Source: Acidobacteriota bacterium (GTDB taxonomy: Bacteria; Acidobacteriota; Blastocatellia; Pyrinomonadales; Pyrinomonadaceae). Taken from it: a stretch of 64,000 bases of DNA. The position numbers and the translations under genes are program-made. Shown in pieces: positions 23,891 through 32,638 of the stretch (the stretch's first letter is position 1; every line of letters starts with the position of its first letter). The notes beneath the pieces were generated by a model. It was not told the DNA's origin. It saw nothing but the letters and a program-made list of their open reading frames with translations, and searched no databases. The DNA lies in contig JADJBB010000004.1 of assembly GCA_016703965.1 (NCBI GenBank), positions 186,001-250,000 of the forward strand, read 5' to 3'.

Positions 23891-24760
23891 TTAAGCCGCT
23901 TTCCGCATCTCTTTCGGCGATTCCGATTGGGTAGCGAGATCATACGCATAAACGTTTGATATAAGGCCTAGCTTTTCCATGATCTGCAGTTGGTACCAGT
24001 TGATATCAAACTCCTTCCAGGTAAAGCCATGCTTCGCCGAACGCGGGAAAGCGTGGTGGTTATTGTGCCAGCCTTCGCCAAATGTGACAGCGGCGACAAG
24101 GCCATTGTTTCTCGAGTCGTCACGCGATTCGAACCGGCGGCTGCCCCAGATGTGCGTGACCGAGTTAACCATCCACGTGAAGTGCCAGCTAACAACGATA
24201 CGCAGAACGACCGCCCACAAAACCATCGACAATCCGCCGAACGCGAACAATCCGCCCGCGAGGATCAAGGTCGAGACGTAATAATATTTATCGATGAACA
24301 CCAAATATGGGTCTTTCATCAGATCGGGCGAGTAACGCTGACGTACTGCCTCAGGCTGATTCTGGCCGGTTCCCTGAAATATCCAACCTATATGAGCCCA
24401 CCACGCACCTTTATTAGGGCTATGCGGATCTTTGTCGGTGTCGGTAAAGGCGTGATGCAAACGGTGCGTCGTCACCCAGGAGATAGGGCCGGACTGCAGT
24501 CCGAGGGTTCCACAAGTGGCCAGAAAACGCATCATCCATTTTGAGGTCGTAAAGCCGCGATGCGTCAGCAAACGATGGTACGCGATGCCGATTCCCCAGC
24601 TCGACGCGATCCACCAGATGATCAAGGTAGCGGCAAGATTCTGCCAGCTAAATGTAAACAACGCCGCGACAGCCGCAATGTGAAAGAGAGAAACGGCAAT
24701 GATCGTATGCCAGTTGTATTTCCCGGCCCGCGACGGCTCAAATTCAATAACGTTTTGCAT
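23891..24760 (-). CDS. Acyl-CoA delta-9-type fatty acid desaturase
   Basis: The 289-residue integral membrane protein carries the three histidine boxes of the membrane desaturase family: HRLLTHRGF, HRLHHAFTD and EGWHNNHHAFPRSAKHG. These bind the di-iron centre that inserts a cis double bond in acyl-CoA chains. Four hydrophobic segments are visible, two before the first box (SLFHIAAVAALFTF and LIIWWIASSWGIG). The length fits bacterial stearoyl-CoA desaturases. It probably tunes membrane fluidity. The adjacent acyltransferase gene (24938-25876), transcribed divergently, also acts on membrane lipids. Confidence 0.92.
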   Translation of the reverse strand: MQNVIEFEPSRAGKYNWHTIIAVSLFHIAAVAALFTFSWQNLAATLIIWWIASSWGIGIAYHRLLTHRGFTTSKWMMRFLATCGTLGLQSGPISWVTTHRLHHAFTDTDKDPHSPNKGAWWAHIGWIFQGTGQNQPEAVRQRYSPDLMKDPYLVFIDKYYYVSTLILAGGLFAFGGLSMVLWAVVLRIVVSWHFTWMVNSVTHIWGSRRFESRDDSRNNGLVAAVTFGEGWHNNHHAFPRSAKHGFTWKEFDINWYQLQIMEKLGLISNVYAYDLATQSESPKEMRKAA

Positions 24761-24937
24761 TTCGTAAAAAACCCTCAGTATGAAATTGTTCGATAGGCGG
24801 AGCTTTTCCGCACACTTTTACCTTAACAGGTTTGTTTTCCAGTGATTGTAAGAGTTTTGTAACAGTTATTATGGCAATAAGTGCTTTTGAATTATTAGTG
24901 TCGAGCATCTAAAGTATTTCTTGCCCGTCCTCGAAAA

Positions 24938-25876
24938 ATGGCCCGAAAAAGTAAGCCCCAGATCTGGACCGAGTACGCACTTGCTAAGGCGATACTTGTT
25001 TTTCTCGGTATCCTGCCGCGAAAGGCGGCCGTTTCTTTTTGTTTTGGGATCGCTGGGCTCGGCTATCATCTTTTTAGCAAACTTCGCCGCGTCGGTCTGC
25101 GGAGTCTGGAACTTGCCTTTCCCGAAAAAACGGAGACCGAGCGAGAGGCGTTGCTAAAAGCCTCTTTTCTCGGTTTCGGCCGCACACTTGGCGTGGTCGC
25201 CGGATTTGCGCGTGTCTCGCGTGAAAATGTCGGTGATCTGATCGAAACCGACTTTGACCCCGAATTTGAAGCGGAGTTTGCACGGCTTCGGGAACAAAAA
25301 CGCGGCATCCTTATCTTGACCGGGCATATTGGCAACTGGGAATTGTTTGCTTTGGCATATTCGATGTTCTTCGGCCCCGCAAATCTGCTATCGCGAAAAA
25401 TGGACAATCCGAAGATCGACGCGATGGTCGAAAACCTTCGTTCTAGCTTTGGCAACCGGCAGATCGACAAGATCAACTCAGCCGGCCCGATCCTTCGAAT
25501 ATTAAATAAAGGGGAGACCGTGGGAATTCTGGCCGACGTTAACACTCACCCAAAAGAGGGCGTTTTCGTACCATTTTTCGGTATCGACGCGTGCACGACG
25601 GCCGGTGTTGCGATGCTCGCGCAAAGAGCGAACGCCGTGATCGTTCCGCTTTTTGCCGTCTGGAATGAAGAAAAAGGAAAATACACGATGATCAACGAAA
25701 AGATCATCGAGCCAGCAAATACCGGCGACCGCAAGACAGATATCGAGACCACGACCGCAGAATTCACTGCCGCTCTCGAACGCGTCATCCGTATATATCC
25801 CGACCAATGGATATGGATCCACCGCCGCTGGAAGACGCGACCACCAGGCGAACCGGAGCTTTATGACAACATCTGA
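24938..25876 (+). CDS. LpxL/HtrB-like lipid A or lysophospholipid acyltransferase
   Basis: The 312-residue protein begins MARKSKPQIWTEYALAK with one hydrophobic stretch (ILVFLGILPRKAAVSFCFG). The catalytic motif is HIGNWE (about residue 128) in ILILTGHIGNWELFAL, followed by LSRKMDNPKI, VGILADVNTH and FVPFFGI, which are the usual order in the LpxL/HtrB family. It should transfer an acyl chain to a lipid A precursor or related lipid at the inner membrane. It overlaps the next gene by 14 bp and forms a tight run with a cysteine-rich protein and a cyanophycinase-like peptidase. Confidence 0.88.
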   Translation: MARKSKPQIWTEYALAKAILVFLGILPRKAAVSFCFGIAGLGYHLFSKLRRVGLRSLELAFPEKTETEREALLKASFLGFGRTLGVVAGFARVSRENVGDLIETDFDPEFEAEFARLREQKRGILILTGHIGNWELFALAYSMFFGPANLLSRKMDNPKIDAMVENLRSSFGNRQIDKINSAGPILRILNKGETVGILADVNTHPKEGVFVPFFGIDACTTAGVAMLAQRANAVIVPLFAVWNEEKGKYTMINEKIIEPANTGDRKTDIETTTAEFTAALERVIRIYPDQWIWIHRRWKTRPPGEPELYDNI

Positions 25877-26234
25877 ACCGAAGATTTGCGGATCCTGTGG
25901 CAACTCGTTCGGCTGCGGAGCAAAAGCCGATGGCTGCTGGTGCGTGAACGTTTCGCTCCCTCCCGAAATTGCTGACGACCTGAAGCTAAAATACGAAGAC
26001 TGCCTGTGCCCGGTGTGTCTGACGGCCCTCGAAACGCTGCCATCAATCGTCGTCACATATCCGAATGGTGCAACGGAGATCATAGCCGGAGCCGTTCGCG
26101 CTGACACGGAGAATTATCACGAAGGAATGTTCGATTTTTACGACGAACGAGGCACACTCTTGAAACAGATCAGTATGAGTGCGAATATCGATTGGAAATT
26201 GATCGGCCCGAAAAATTCCGAAAATACAATATGA
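25863..26234 (+). CDS. Cysteine-rich CWC-type small protein
   Basis: The 123 residues start with a Cys cluster: CGSCGNSFGCGAKADGCWCV, then CLCPVCL. The CWC triplet and spacing fit the cysteine-rich CWC family, which probably binds a metal such as zinc or iron-sulfur; the role is unknown. The C-terminal half (ITEIIAGAVRADTENYH region, FDFYDERGTLLKQI) looks like a small beta domain. The start overlaps the acyltransferase stop (14 bp) and its stop overlaps the next start (ATGA), so the three genes are coupled. Confidence 0.7.
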   Translation: MTTSEPKICGSCGNSFGCGAKADGCWCVNVSLPPEIADDLKLKYEDCLCPVCLTALETLPSIVVTYPNGATEIIAGAVRADTENYHEGMFDFYDERGTLLKQISMSANIDWKLIGPKNSENTI

Positions 26235-27037
26235 AAATGAAAGCCCGCTTTACTCTCGGTTTTGCCGTTTTTGTTTTGCTGGTTCAGCTCGCAGCCGGAC
26301 AGCAACGTCTCATGGTTGTCGGCGGCGGAACGCGTCCGGCTGAGGCCACTAAAAAATTCGTCGAATGGAGCGGAGGAACGAAGTCGAAGATCCTCGTTAT
26401 CACGTGGGCGAGCGGTGAAGAAGATTCGAGTTATGACGGAACGCAAAAGGTCTTTATGGCAGCGAATCCAGGTTCGGTTGAGCATGCGGTCGTGAAGCCA
26501 CTCGATGCGGAAAGACGGGCGAAATTCATCGAACAGCTAAAAAACGCCACCGGTGTTTATTTTGGCGGCGGCGATCAGAATCGGATCATGGATGTACTAA
26601 AAGATGAGGAGCTTCTAAAACTGATCCGTGCCAAATACGCCGCCGGGACACCGTTCGGCGGAACGAGCGCCGGAGCCGCAGTGATGTCCGATCCGATGAT
26701 GACGGGCGAAGCAGATCTCAAGATCCTCGATGGAAAGAAAGTCGGTGTCCGCCCGGCCATCGGGTTTGTGCCCGATGTGATGTTTGACCAGCATTTTCTT
26801 CTTAGACAAAGGCACAACCGCCTCTTCGGCTTCGTAATGGAGAACCCTAGATACCTCGGCATCGGCATTAACGAAGGCATGGCCGTGATGATCGAAAACA
26901 ACCGCGATCTCACTACAGTTGGTCCGACGCAGGTGATGTTTATCGATGCGAAAGACCGCAAAGGGGCGATGTTGGTCCACTTCCTTAATGCCGGAGAACG
27001 ATTTGACCTCAAGAAGCGAAAACCGATAAAAAAGTAG
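26231..27037 (+). CDS. Secreted cyanophycinase-like peptidase (S51)
   Basis: The ATG at 26231 overlaps the preceding stop as ATGA and begins a signal peptide (MKMKARFTLGFAVFVLLVQL, cleaved near AAGQQ). The S51 core is visible: VVGGGTRP, VYFGGGDQNRIMD, the nucleophile Ser in GGTSAGAAVMS (about residue 152), and FDQHFLLRQRHNRL with the His and following basic residues. Cyanophycinases degrade multi-L-arginyl-poly-aspartate from inside or outside the cell, and signal peptides are found in the extracellular type. No cyanophycin synthetase gene is visible, so it may scavenge foreign polymer or cleave another beta-aspartyl peptide. Confidence 0.85.
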   Translation: MKMKARFTLGFAVFVLLVQLAAGQQRLMVVGGGTRPAEATKKFVEWSGGTKSKILVITWASGEEDSSYDGTQKVFMAANPGSVEHAVVKPLDAERRAKFIEQLKNATGVYFGGGDQNRIMDVLKDEELLKLIRAKYAAGTPFGGTSAGAAVMSDPMMTGEADLKILDGKKVGVRPAIGFVPDVMFDQHFLLRQRHNRLFGFVMENPRYLGIGINEGMAVMIENNRDLTTVGPTQVMFIDAKDRKGAMLVHFLNAGERFDLKKRKPIKK

Positions 27038-27054
27038 ATACCAGCATGCTGGTC

Positions 27055-27079
27055 TTTACGCCTTTAGTGTTGGCGTAAA
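27055..27079 (+). terminator. Hairpin after the cyanophycinase-like gene
   Basis: TTTACGCC pairs with GGCGTAAA across a 9-nt loop, just after a second palindrome ACCAGCATGCTGGT (27040-27053). The T-tract is weak, so this is only a candidate terminator. Confidence 0.35.
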
Positions 27080-27102
27080 AATTCTAAAACTTAGAGGTTA
27101 GT

Positions 27103-28083
27103 ATGAAGAGCTCCTTTATTTTCCTGTTTCTTTTTTCCTTTCTTATCGGTCAGGTCGAAGTTTCAGCCCAGCAGCCGACCTCGCCAAAGAAGACCCTGAA
27201 CAGCGACCCGAACATGGCTCAGATCGTCTCGTCAGATATCGATCTGTTTTGGAAAGCGTATGACAAGGCTAAACCCGAAAACAATATCAATGTCTTTCGC
27301 GATGAATATCTGAGAAATGGCAGCATCGGGCTCAAAGATTTTACCGAGGCAAGGATCGAATCCGCGTGTGAACTGGTCGCAACAATCGAGGCACGCCCTA
27401 AATATTACGCATCGCTTCGGGATGTTTCGCAAAAAGCCAGCACATTCAAAGAGCCCATGCGTCAAGCGTTTCGCAAACTCAAAAACATTTATCCCGACGC
27501 CGTATTTCCTGATGTTTACCTGCTGATCGGCCGAATGAACTCCGGCGGAACTTACACAGAAAACGCATTGCTCATCGGCGTCGATATGTATGGAATAACA
27601 CCGGCTACACCCAAAGATGAACTGAGCGATTGGCACAAACAGGTGCTCAAGCCCATCGACGAAATTCCCTACATCGTCGCCCACGAACTGATACATTATC
27701 AGCAAAAATATCCGAAAGGCGACCGCACGCTTCTATCAGCCTCGATCGGCGAAGGAAGCGCGGATTTTATCGCTCAGTTGATCGCAGGCAATCATATTAA
27801 TAAGCATCTTCACGATTTCGGTGACCCAAAGGAGCGTGAGTTGTGGCTGGAATTTAAGCAGTCAATGACGACAAACGACACGTCGCTCTGGCTCTATAAC
27901 GGAAATAGGGCGAAAGACCGACCCGCAGACCTCGGCTACTATATGGGCTACAAGATCGCCGAGGCGTACTACAAAAATGCCGCTGATAAGAACCAGGCAG
28001 TGAGAGATATTCTTGAGATCAAGGATTTCAGCGCTTTTCGCGCGGCGAGCAAATATGAGGCAAAATTCGGATCCACGAACTAA
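27103..28083 (+). CDS. Secreted DUF2268/GldB-like predicted zinc metalloprotease
   Basis: A signal peptide (MKSSFIFLFLFSFLIGQVEV, cleaved near SAQQP) leads a 326-residue protein. The zinc-binding HELIH motif (about residue 198) lies in IVAHELIHYQQ, and a second conserved block GEGSADFIAQL follows 30 residues later. GYYMGYKIAEAYY near the C terminus is also typical of DUF2268/GldB-like predicted peptidases. The mature protein should act in the periplasm or outside. The substrate is unknown. It converges with the Nramp gene, with which it overlaps by 4 bp. Confidence 0.75.
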   Translation: MKSSFIFLFLFSFLIGQVEVSAQQPTSPKKTLNSDPNMAQIVSSDIDLFWKAYDKAKPENNINVFRDEYLRNGSIGLKDFTEARIESACELVATIEARPKYYASLRDVSQKASTFKEPMRQAFRKLKNIYPDAVFPDVYLLIGRMNSGGTYTENALLIGVDMYGITPATPKDELSDWHKQVLKPIDEIPYIVAHELIHYQQKYPKGDRTLLSASIGEGSADFIAQLIAGNHINKHLHDFGDPKERELWLEFKQSMTTNDTSLWLYNGNRAKDRPADLGYYMGYKIAEAYYKNAADKNQAVRDILEIKDFSAFRAASKYEAKFGSTN

Positions 28084-29348
28084 CTCCCCCACGTCACAAA
28101 CATTGCGATCGCCGCCGCAAACATCCCCGAGTCGGCAAGCCATCCGACAATGTTTGTCCACAGCCCGTTCGTTCGATCTCCCATAACTTTCTTGTTGTTC
28201 GCAACGAGCATCACGACGACAAGCAGCGGCGGAGCGACGACGCCGTTGATCACCGCCGTCCAAAACAACGCGCTGATGGGATTGATCCCGGCAAAATCGA
28301 TCAGCACGCCAACGAGTGTCGAAGCGGCGATAATGCCGTAAAATTTCTTAGCATGGCGCGGTTTCTCGTCGAGCCCTGACGGCCAGCCAAATGTCTCTGC
28401 AACTGCATACGCCGCCGAACCGGTCAAAACCGGGATCGCGAGCAATCCCGCGCCGACCAGTCCAATGCCGAACAAAACGGTCGCAAAATGTCCTGCGAGC
28501 GGGCGTAGAGCCTGAGCCGCCTCGGTCGCTGACTGAATATTTGTCTGTCCCGTGACATGGAGCGTTGCTCCTGCCGAAACGATCACGAAATAAAAAACAA
28601 CATTGCAAAAGAGCATACCGACGATGGTATCGATCTTCTCTTTTCTAATTTCGACATCGGTCGCGCCTTTCCGCTCGGAGAGGTTCGCCCGGCCTTCGCT
28701 CTTCTCTTCCTCGACCTCCTCGCTTGCCTCCCAAAAGAAAAGATAGGGCGAAATGGTCGTACCGAGGATTGCAACTATCGTGGTGATGTATTCACTCGTG
28801 AATGAGATCTGCGGCAGGAAAGTGGCTTTTGCGACCGCGTACCAATCAGGTTTGGCAAGGAACGCGGCGATCACATAAGCAAAAAGTGAGAGTGTTAGCC
28901 ACTTAAAGATCTTCATGATCAGCCGATACGAGCCCCATATCTGAAGAACGACGATCGCGATAGCGATAGGAATGACCATCGCCGCGATCGGGATGGGGAC
29001 GAACATATTGATCGCTGCTGCGATAGCTGCAATATCGGCTCCGGCGTTGATCGTATTCGCGATCACGAGACCGAAAACGACTGGAAAAAGTAGCTTTTTC
29101 GAATAATACCGATTCAGTACGCCGGCAAGCCCCCGTCCACTCACCATACCGATCTTCGCACAAATATGCTGGACGACAACCATCAACGGCAGCGTCACGA
29201 TCGCGGTCCACAGGGTTGCATACCCGAGCGCCGCCCCAGCCTGCGAATACGTCCCGATCCCCGAAGGATCGTCATCCGAAGCACCGGTGATCAACCCGGG
29301 ACCGAGGCGGTCGATTAGACGCTTTACTGGATTGTCGTTTCGATCCAT
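28080..29348 (-). CDS. Nramp-family divalent metal transporter
   Basis: I choose the ATG at 29348 (MDRNDNPVKRLIDRLGPGLI). The roughly 422 residues form about eleven membrane helices. The metal-site region of TM1 is GASDDDPSGIGTYSQAG, a DDDPSG variant of the DPGN motif that classic manganese and iron carriers use. Substitution of Asn-type ligands suggests a broader or altered cation choice, perhaps magnesium. An extra acidic loop (EASEEVEEEKSEGRANLSER) lies between helices 6 and 7. The metal cannot be fixed from sequence. No riboswitch is visible upstream. Confidence 0.85.
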   Translation of the reverse strand: MDRNDNPVKRLIDRLGPGLITGASDDDPSGIGTYSQAGAALGYATLWTAIVTLPLMVVVQHICAKIGMVSGRGLAGVLNRYYSKKLLFPVVFGLVIANTINAGADIAAIAAAINMFVPIPIAAMVIPIAIAIVVLQIWGSYRLIMKIFKWLTLSLFAYVIAAFLAKPDWYAVAKATFLPQISFTSEYITTIVAILGTTISPYLFFWEASEEVEEEKSEGRANLSERKGATDVEIRKEKIDTIVGMLFCNVVFYFVIVSAGATLHVTGQTNIQSATEAAQALRPLAGHFATVLFGIGLVGAGLLAIPVLTGSAAYAVAETFGWPSGLDEKPRHAKKFYGIIAASTLVGVLIDFAGINPISALFWTAVINGVVAPPLLVVVMLVANNKKVMGDRTNGLWTNIVGWLADSGMFAAAIAMFVTWGS

Positions 29349-29524
29349 AGGTTTATTGACAAAGAATAGCAGAAAAACTATCAACCAACTTCTTGGTTCG
29401 CAGGTAAGATTTTTGGAATTGTTTTCGCGATATTTCTGTGATATAAACCCCGTTAATCAAGGGCAATATGGATCTTTGTCTTTTGGCGTGACTGCCAAAA
29501 GGTCTTCTTAAGGAGGGATCGTTA

Positions 29525-30757
29525 ATGAACCGATTCTCCGACCGTATTTCATCACTAACTGTTCTTACGCTCATCTGCCTCGTTGCATTGACGTGTCTCT
29601 GGCATGACCGCAATGCGGTATCGGCCTCTTATCGGCCAGCCGACCGGATAAATTTCGCTGCGTTTTCAAAGAAGATGTCTACTGCGATCGAAACAGTAAT
29701 GCCCGGGATGCCGTTCTATGGCAGTAGATTGCCGTCGAATCAAATGGTGATGCCGCTCAATTTTGCCTTTACATCCTTGGATATTCCTGCAAACCCTATA
29801 ACTACAGATCCGATGTCAAAGACCAAGTTCATGGCCTCTTGGACGATCTATTTGAACAATGACGGAGAATATCTCAGAGTTACACCCGCAAATGGCTTGA
29901 TAAAGGAGTTCAAGGATAAGAACGACCTGAGCAGGTGCCCGTCGGCAAGTATCGACGCAGGGATCTCACCCTTTGGCGAAGCGTCATGCAGCGCGTCGAG
30001 CAGTTCGGGCCAAACGGGAGCCTCATCGCTCATGGGGCCATTCTATTCCGGTTCGGCCTGGATCGCAGTCCGCAGGCCGTGCGGTCTTTTGGTCGTAACA
30101 GGGCAGCTGAATACGCATTCGCCCCCTACACGCGGTCGTGAACACAAACAGGATTCGGTCAACGAGATCAAGGCACTCGCGTCGAAATACGCGAAGGACA
30201 TTATGGCGGATCTACTGATGGCGTTCGACCCCATTTGTTCTGGAACGGGGGCCGCTCCAATTCCGACACGTACGCCGCCGAGATCGACCACTCCAACGCC
30301 CGCTGCGACACCTACGAGAACGCCGTCCTTGCGAATGCAAAAACTGGTTACCTACTACAACGCCCAGCACAACGATAGCGTCACAGTTGTTTCCGATGAG
30401 GCGATGCGCGGAGCCGAGGCCGGAGGCTACCGACGTCTGCGCGATGCGGGCGGTTTTGTATTTGTTGACCCGGTTCCGGGCTCTATCGCCCTCAACCTTT
30501 GGTACAACTCCAGCATCGGCGACTATTGCCTGACAACCGCAACCGATCACGCTCCGCTAACAAACAGTGGTTATCAATATGTTCGCACTGAGGGCTATGC
30601 GTACCCAACCCGGCAGCCGCGTTCCATACCGCTCAAGCTTTTTTGGAGCACCGCTCGGGGAGACTATCTTACTACGGCATCGGCCGAAGCTGAGGCTGAC
30701 GCGCTAAGGAGCGGCTATGTTTTCGTAAAAACCGAGGGGTATGTTGCTATACAGTGA
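29525..30757 (+). CDS. Secreted protein with C-terminal DUF5648-like repeats
   Basis: A strong Shine-Dalgarno sequence (AAGGAGGG, 8 bp before the ATG) marks the start. The signal peptide ends near AVSASYRP. Residues 40-235 are of unknown fold, with four cysteines (SRCPSAS, GEASC, RRPCG, PICSG) that may form disulfides. A short Pro-Thr linker (TPPRSTTPTPAATPTRTPS) follows. The last 130 residues hold repeated blocks of the DUF5648 type: LNLWYNSSIGDYCLTT, GYQYVRTEGYAY, LKLFWSTARGDYLTT and GYVFVKTEGYV. DUF5648 domains occur in secreted and cell-surface proteins. The ligand is unknown. It is a single-gene unit. Confidence 0.75.
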   Translation: MNRFSDRISSLTVLTLICLVALTCLWHDRNAVSASYRPADRINFAAFSKKMSTAIETVMPGMPFYGSRLPSNQMVMPLNFAFTSLDIPANPITTDPMSKTKFMASWTIYLNNDGEYLRVTPANGLIKEFKDKNDLSRCPSASIDAGISPFGEASCSASSSSGQTGASSLMGPFYSGSAWIAVRRPCGLLVVTGQLNTHSPPTRGREHKQDSVNEIKALASKYAKDIMADLLMAFDPICSGTGAAPIPTRTPPRSTTPTPAATPTRTPSLRMQKLVTYYNAQHNDSVTVVSDEAMRGAEAGGYRRLRDAGGFVFVDPVPGSIALNLWYNSSIGDYCLTTATDHAPLTNSGYQYVRTEGYAYPTRQPRSIPLKLFWSTARGDYLTTASAEAEADALRSGYVFVKTEGYVAIQ

Positions 30758-30765
30758 CGAGAATA

Positions 30766-31767
30766 CTAAAACTTTCGAGCCTGCGATTGGACGGCGGTAA
30801 TTGCAACCGCATCCACAATATCCTCCGCCTTGCAGCCACGCGATAGATCGTTGCAAGGTCGGTCTAAACCCTGAACGATCGGTCCGATCGCGGTTCCGCC
30901 CGTTAGGCGTTCGGTTAGTTTGTAGGCGATGTTGCCGGCGTTTAGGTCGGGGAAGATGAGGACATTGGCTCGGCCGGCAACTTCGGAGCCGGGGGCTTTC
31001 GAAGTGGCAACGGACTGAACGAGAGCTGCATCGGCCTGAAGTTCGCCGTCGATCGCGAGGTCGGGCATTCTAGCTTTTACGGTCTTTGTGGCTTCGACGA
31101 CTTTGTCAATGAGCTGATGCTTTGCACTTCCTTTCGTCGAGAAAGAGAGCATCGCGACACGCGGTTCTACCTGCAGCAAGGCTCGGCACGAATCGGCCGA
31201 CGCCATTGCGATCTCGGCGAGTTCGCTGACATCAGGGTCGATCACGACGCCGCAATCGGCATAGATCATCGCCCCGTTCGCACCGTATTTTTTGTCCGGC
31301 ACGACCATCAGAAAAAAGCTCGACACCGTCTTAAAGCCCGCTCTTACGCCAATGCATCTGAGAGCTGCGGCGACTGTGTGCGCGGTAGTGTTCGTCGCCC
31401 CCGCAACCGATCCGTCAGCTTTGCCTTCGCGAACCATCAGATTTCCAAAATATAGCGGATCTTTGACCGCCTGCTCGGCTTCCTCAAGCGTGACGCCTTT
31501 CGCCCGCCGAATCTGATGATAAAGCGTCGCGAGCTTGCCAAAATCACTCGATTTTCGGTGATCGATGATCTCGACGCCGTTGAGATTTGAACCAGTTTCA
31601 GATGCCAGCGAGCGGATCTTCTCTTCGTTCCCTAAAAGAGTAATTTTCGCGATCCTCTCCGCCGTGCATATCGCTGCGGCTTGAACGGTCCGAGCGTCTT
31701 CGCCCTCAGGCAATATAATGTGTTGTAGATCGGCGGCGGCCCGTTGGCGAATTTGTTGAAGGATCAT
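30766..31767 (-). CDS. pta: Phosphate acetyltransferase
   Basis: The ATG at 31767 starts MILQQIRQRAAADLQHIILP; earlier in-frame codons are repeat DNA. The roughly 333 residues match the catalytic domain only of phosphate acetyltransferase (short, Gram-positive-like form). Family blocks visible are LPEGEDARTVQAA, KADGSVAGATNTTAHTVAAA, MVVPDKKYGANGAMIYADCG and SKAPGSEVAGRANVLIFPDL in parts. It interconverts acetyl-CoA and acetyl phosphate. No ackA gene is adjacent, so the acetate kinase is elsewhere. A repeat hairpin (31770-31850) lies directly in front of the gene. Confidence 0.93.
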   Translation of the reverse strand: MILQQIRQRAAADLQHIILPEGEDARTVQAAAICTAERIAKITLLGNEEKIRSLASETGSNLNGVEIIDHRKSSDFGKLATLYHQIRRAKGVTLEEAEQAVKDPLYFGNLMVREGKADGSVAGATNTTAHTVAAALRCIGVRAGFKTVSSFFLMVVPDKKYGANGAMIYADCGVVIDPDVSELAEIAMASADSCRALLQVEPRVAMLSFSTKGSAKHQLIDKVVEATKTVKARMPDLAIDGELQADAALVQSVATSKAPGSEVAGRANVLIFPDLNAGNIAYKLTERLTGGTAIGPIVQGLDRPCNDLSRGCKAEDIVDAVAITAVQSQARKF

Positions 31768-31769
31768 AG

Positions 31770-31850
31770 GGGTTGGTTCGTTGATCGTTGTTGATTGTTT
31801 GTTGTCAGCCGAGTTTTCTCGCAACGAACAACGATCCACAAACAACCATC
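31770..31850. repeat. Inverted GTTGATCGTTG-type intergenic hairpin (second copy)
   Basis: The left arm at 31770-31806 starts GGTTGGTTCGTTGATCGTTG. The right arm at 31821-31850 (GCAACGAACAACGATCCACA) is its imperfect complement. It shares words and layout with the hairpin at 22849-22933, and again lies directly upstream of a start codon on the minus strand. Confidence 0.65.
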
Positions 31851-31934
31851 AAGCGACAAATTTACCATACAACCATTCTGCGCGAAACTTGCTCAAACAT
31901 CCGCTATTCTTTAAACTTCGGGAAAGGCAAAAAT

Positions 31935-32462
31935 ATGAGCAAGAAAGAGCCCAAAAACAAGCTGCAACGTCGCGAAAAGTCTGAATTGAAGAGCCGTCTG
32001 CATGGCTTTCTTATGTTCCTGCCGAACATGGTCTTACTCCTCGGACGGCTTCTTAAGGACGCTCGGGTGCCGATCGCTGAAAAGGCCCTGTTTGCTGCCG
32101 CGATCGTTTATGTGATCTCACCGCTCGATTTCATTCCAGATGTTTTCCCGTTCATCGGGCAGGTTGATGATCTGTATGTTGTTGCATTAGTTCTGCTTAG
32201 GCTTGTGAATCGATCCGACGAAGCGGTCGTTCGCGAGCATTGGTCAGGCGGCGGCGACATCGTTGCATTGTCCGATCAGATCGCTAATATCGCTCCCAAA
32301 TTCTTGCCGAAACGCGTGTCGCGAGTTCTGACATCCCGTGTTGAACTTGCTCCGGCAGGACAGATCCTGCGCGGCGTTTCAAAAAAAGAAGGGCCGCTTG
32401 TTCGCGAGATCGCCGTTGACGAGAAGATCGAGATCGACGCCCGTTCGCGGATGGCAAATTAG
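31935..32462 (+). CDS. DUF1232 (YkvA-like) membrane protein
   Basis: I take the ATG at 31935 (MSKKEPKNKLQRREKSEL), which has GGAAAGG ahead of it; the longer frame runs through repeat DNA. The core YVISPLDFIPDVFPFIGQVD is the DUF1232 signature, flanked by a hydrophobic helix (LFAAAIVYVI) and VALVLLRLVN. The family is found in membrane-associated proteins with no known enzymatic activity. The C-terminal 70 residues are basic and soluble. It is divergent from pta. Confidence 0.85.
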   Translation: MSKKEPKNKLQRREKSELKSRLHGFLMFLPNMVLLLGRLLKDARVPIAEKALFAAAIVYVISPLDFIPDVFPFIGQVDDLYVVALVLLRLVNRSDEAVVREHWSGGGDIVALSDQIANIAPKFLPKRVSRVLTSRVELAPAGQILRGVSKKEGPLVREIAVDEKIEIDARSRMAN

Positions 32463-32592
32463 GTTCAAAAATGTTTTTTCGATTTCGGCGTAAATAGTTG
32501 ATTTTTCTGTGGATTCCCGACCTCTTTGTACATATATTCACTGAAAGCTCGTATTTCATTGAGTTGAAATAAAGTGACACCGCCTGCTGGAT

Positions 32593-32620
32593 TTTCGCTA
32601 TACTATTTTAAATAGCGAAA
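32593..32620 (+). promoter_or_regulatory. Candidate operator/-10 region in front of clpC
   Basis: TTTCGCTAT (32593-32601) and ATAGCGAAA (32612-32620) form a perfect 9-bp inverted repeat with a 10-bp spacer. A -10-like TATACT (32599-32604) lies inside the left arm, and GTGACA upstream at 32574-32579 can serve as -35 (spacer 19). The layout resembles that of CIRCE but the sequence differs. Confidence 0.5.
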
Positions 32621-32638
32621 GCCCGGAAGAAGAATTCT

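Noticed and set aside
27040..27053. ACCAGCATGCTGGT palindrome as an operator
   Set aside because: It lies between a gene end and a weak terminator-like hairpin, with no promoter next to it; it may simply be a repeat remnant.
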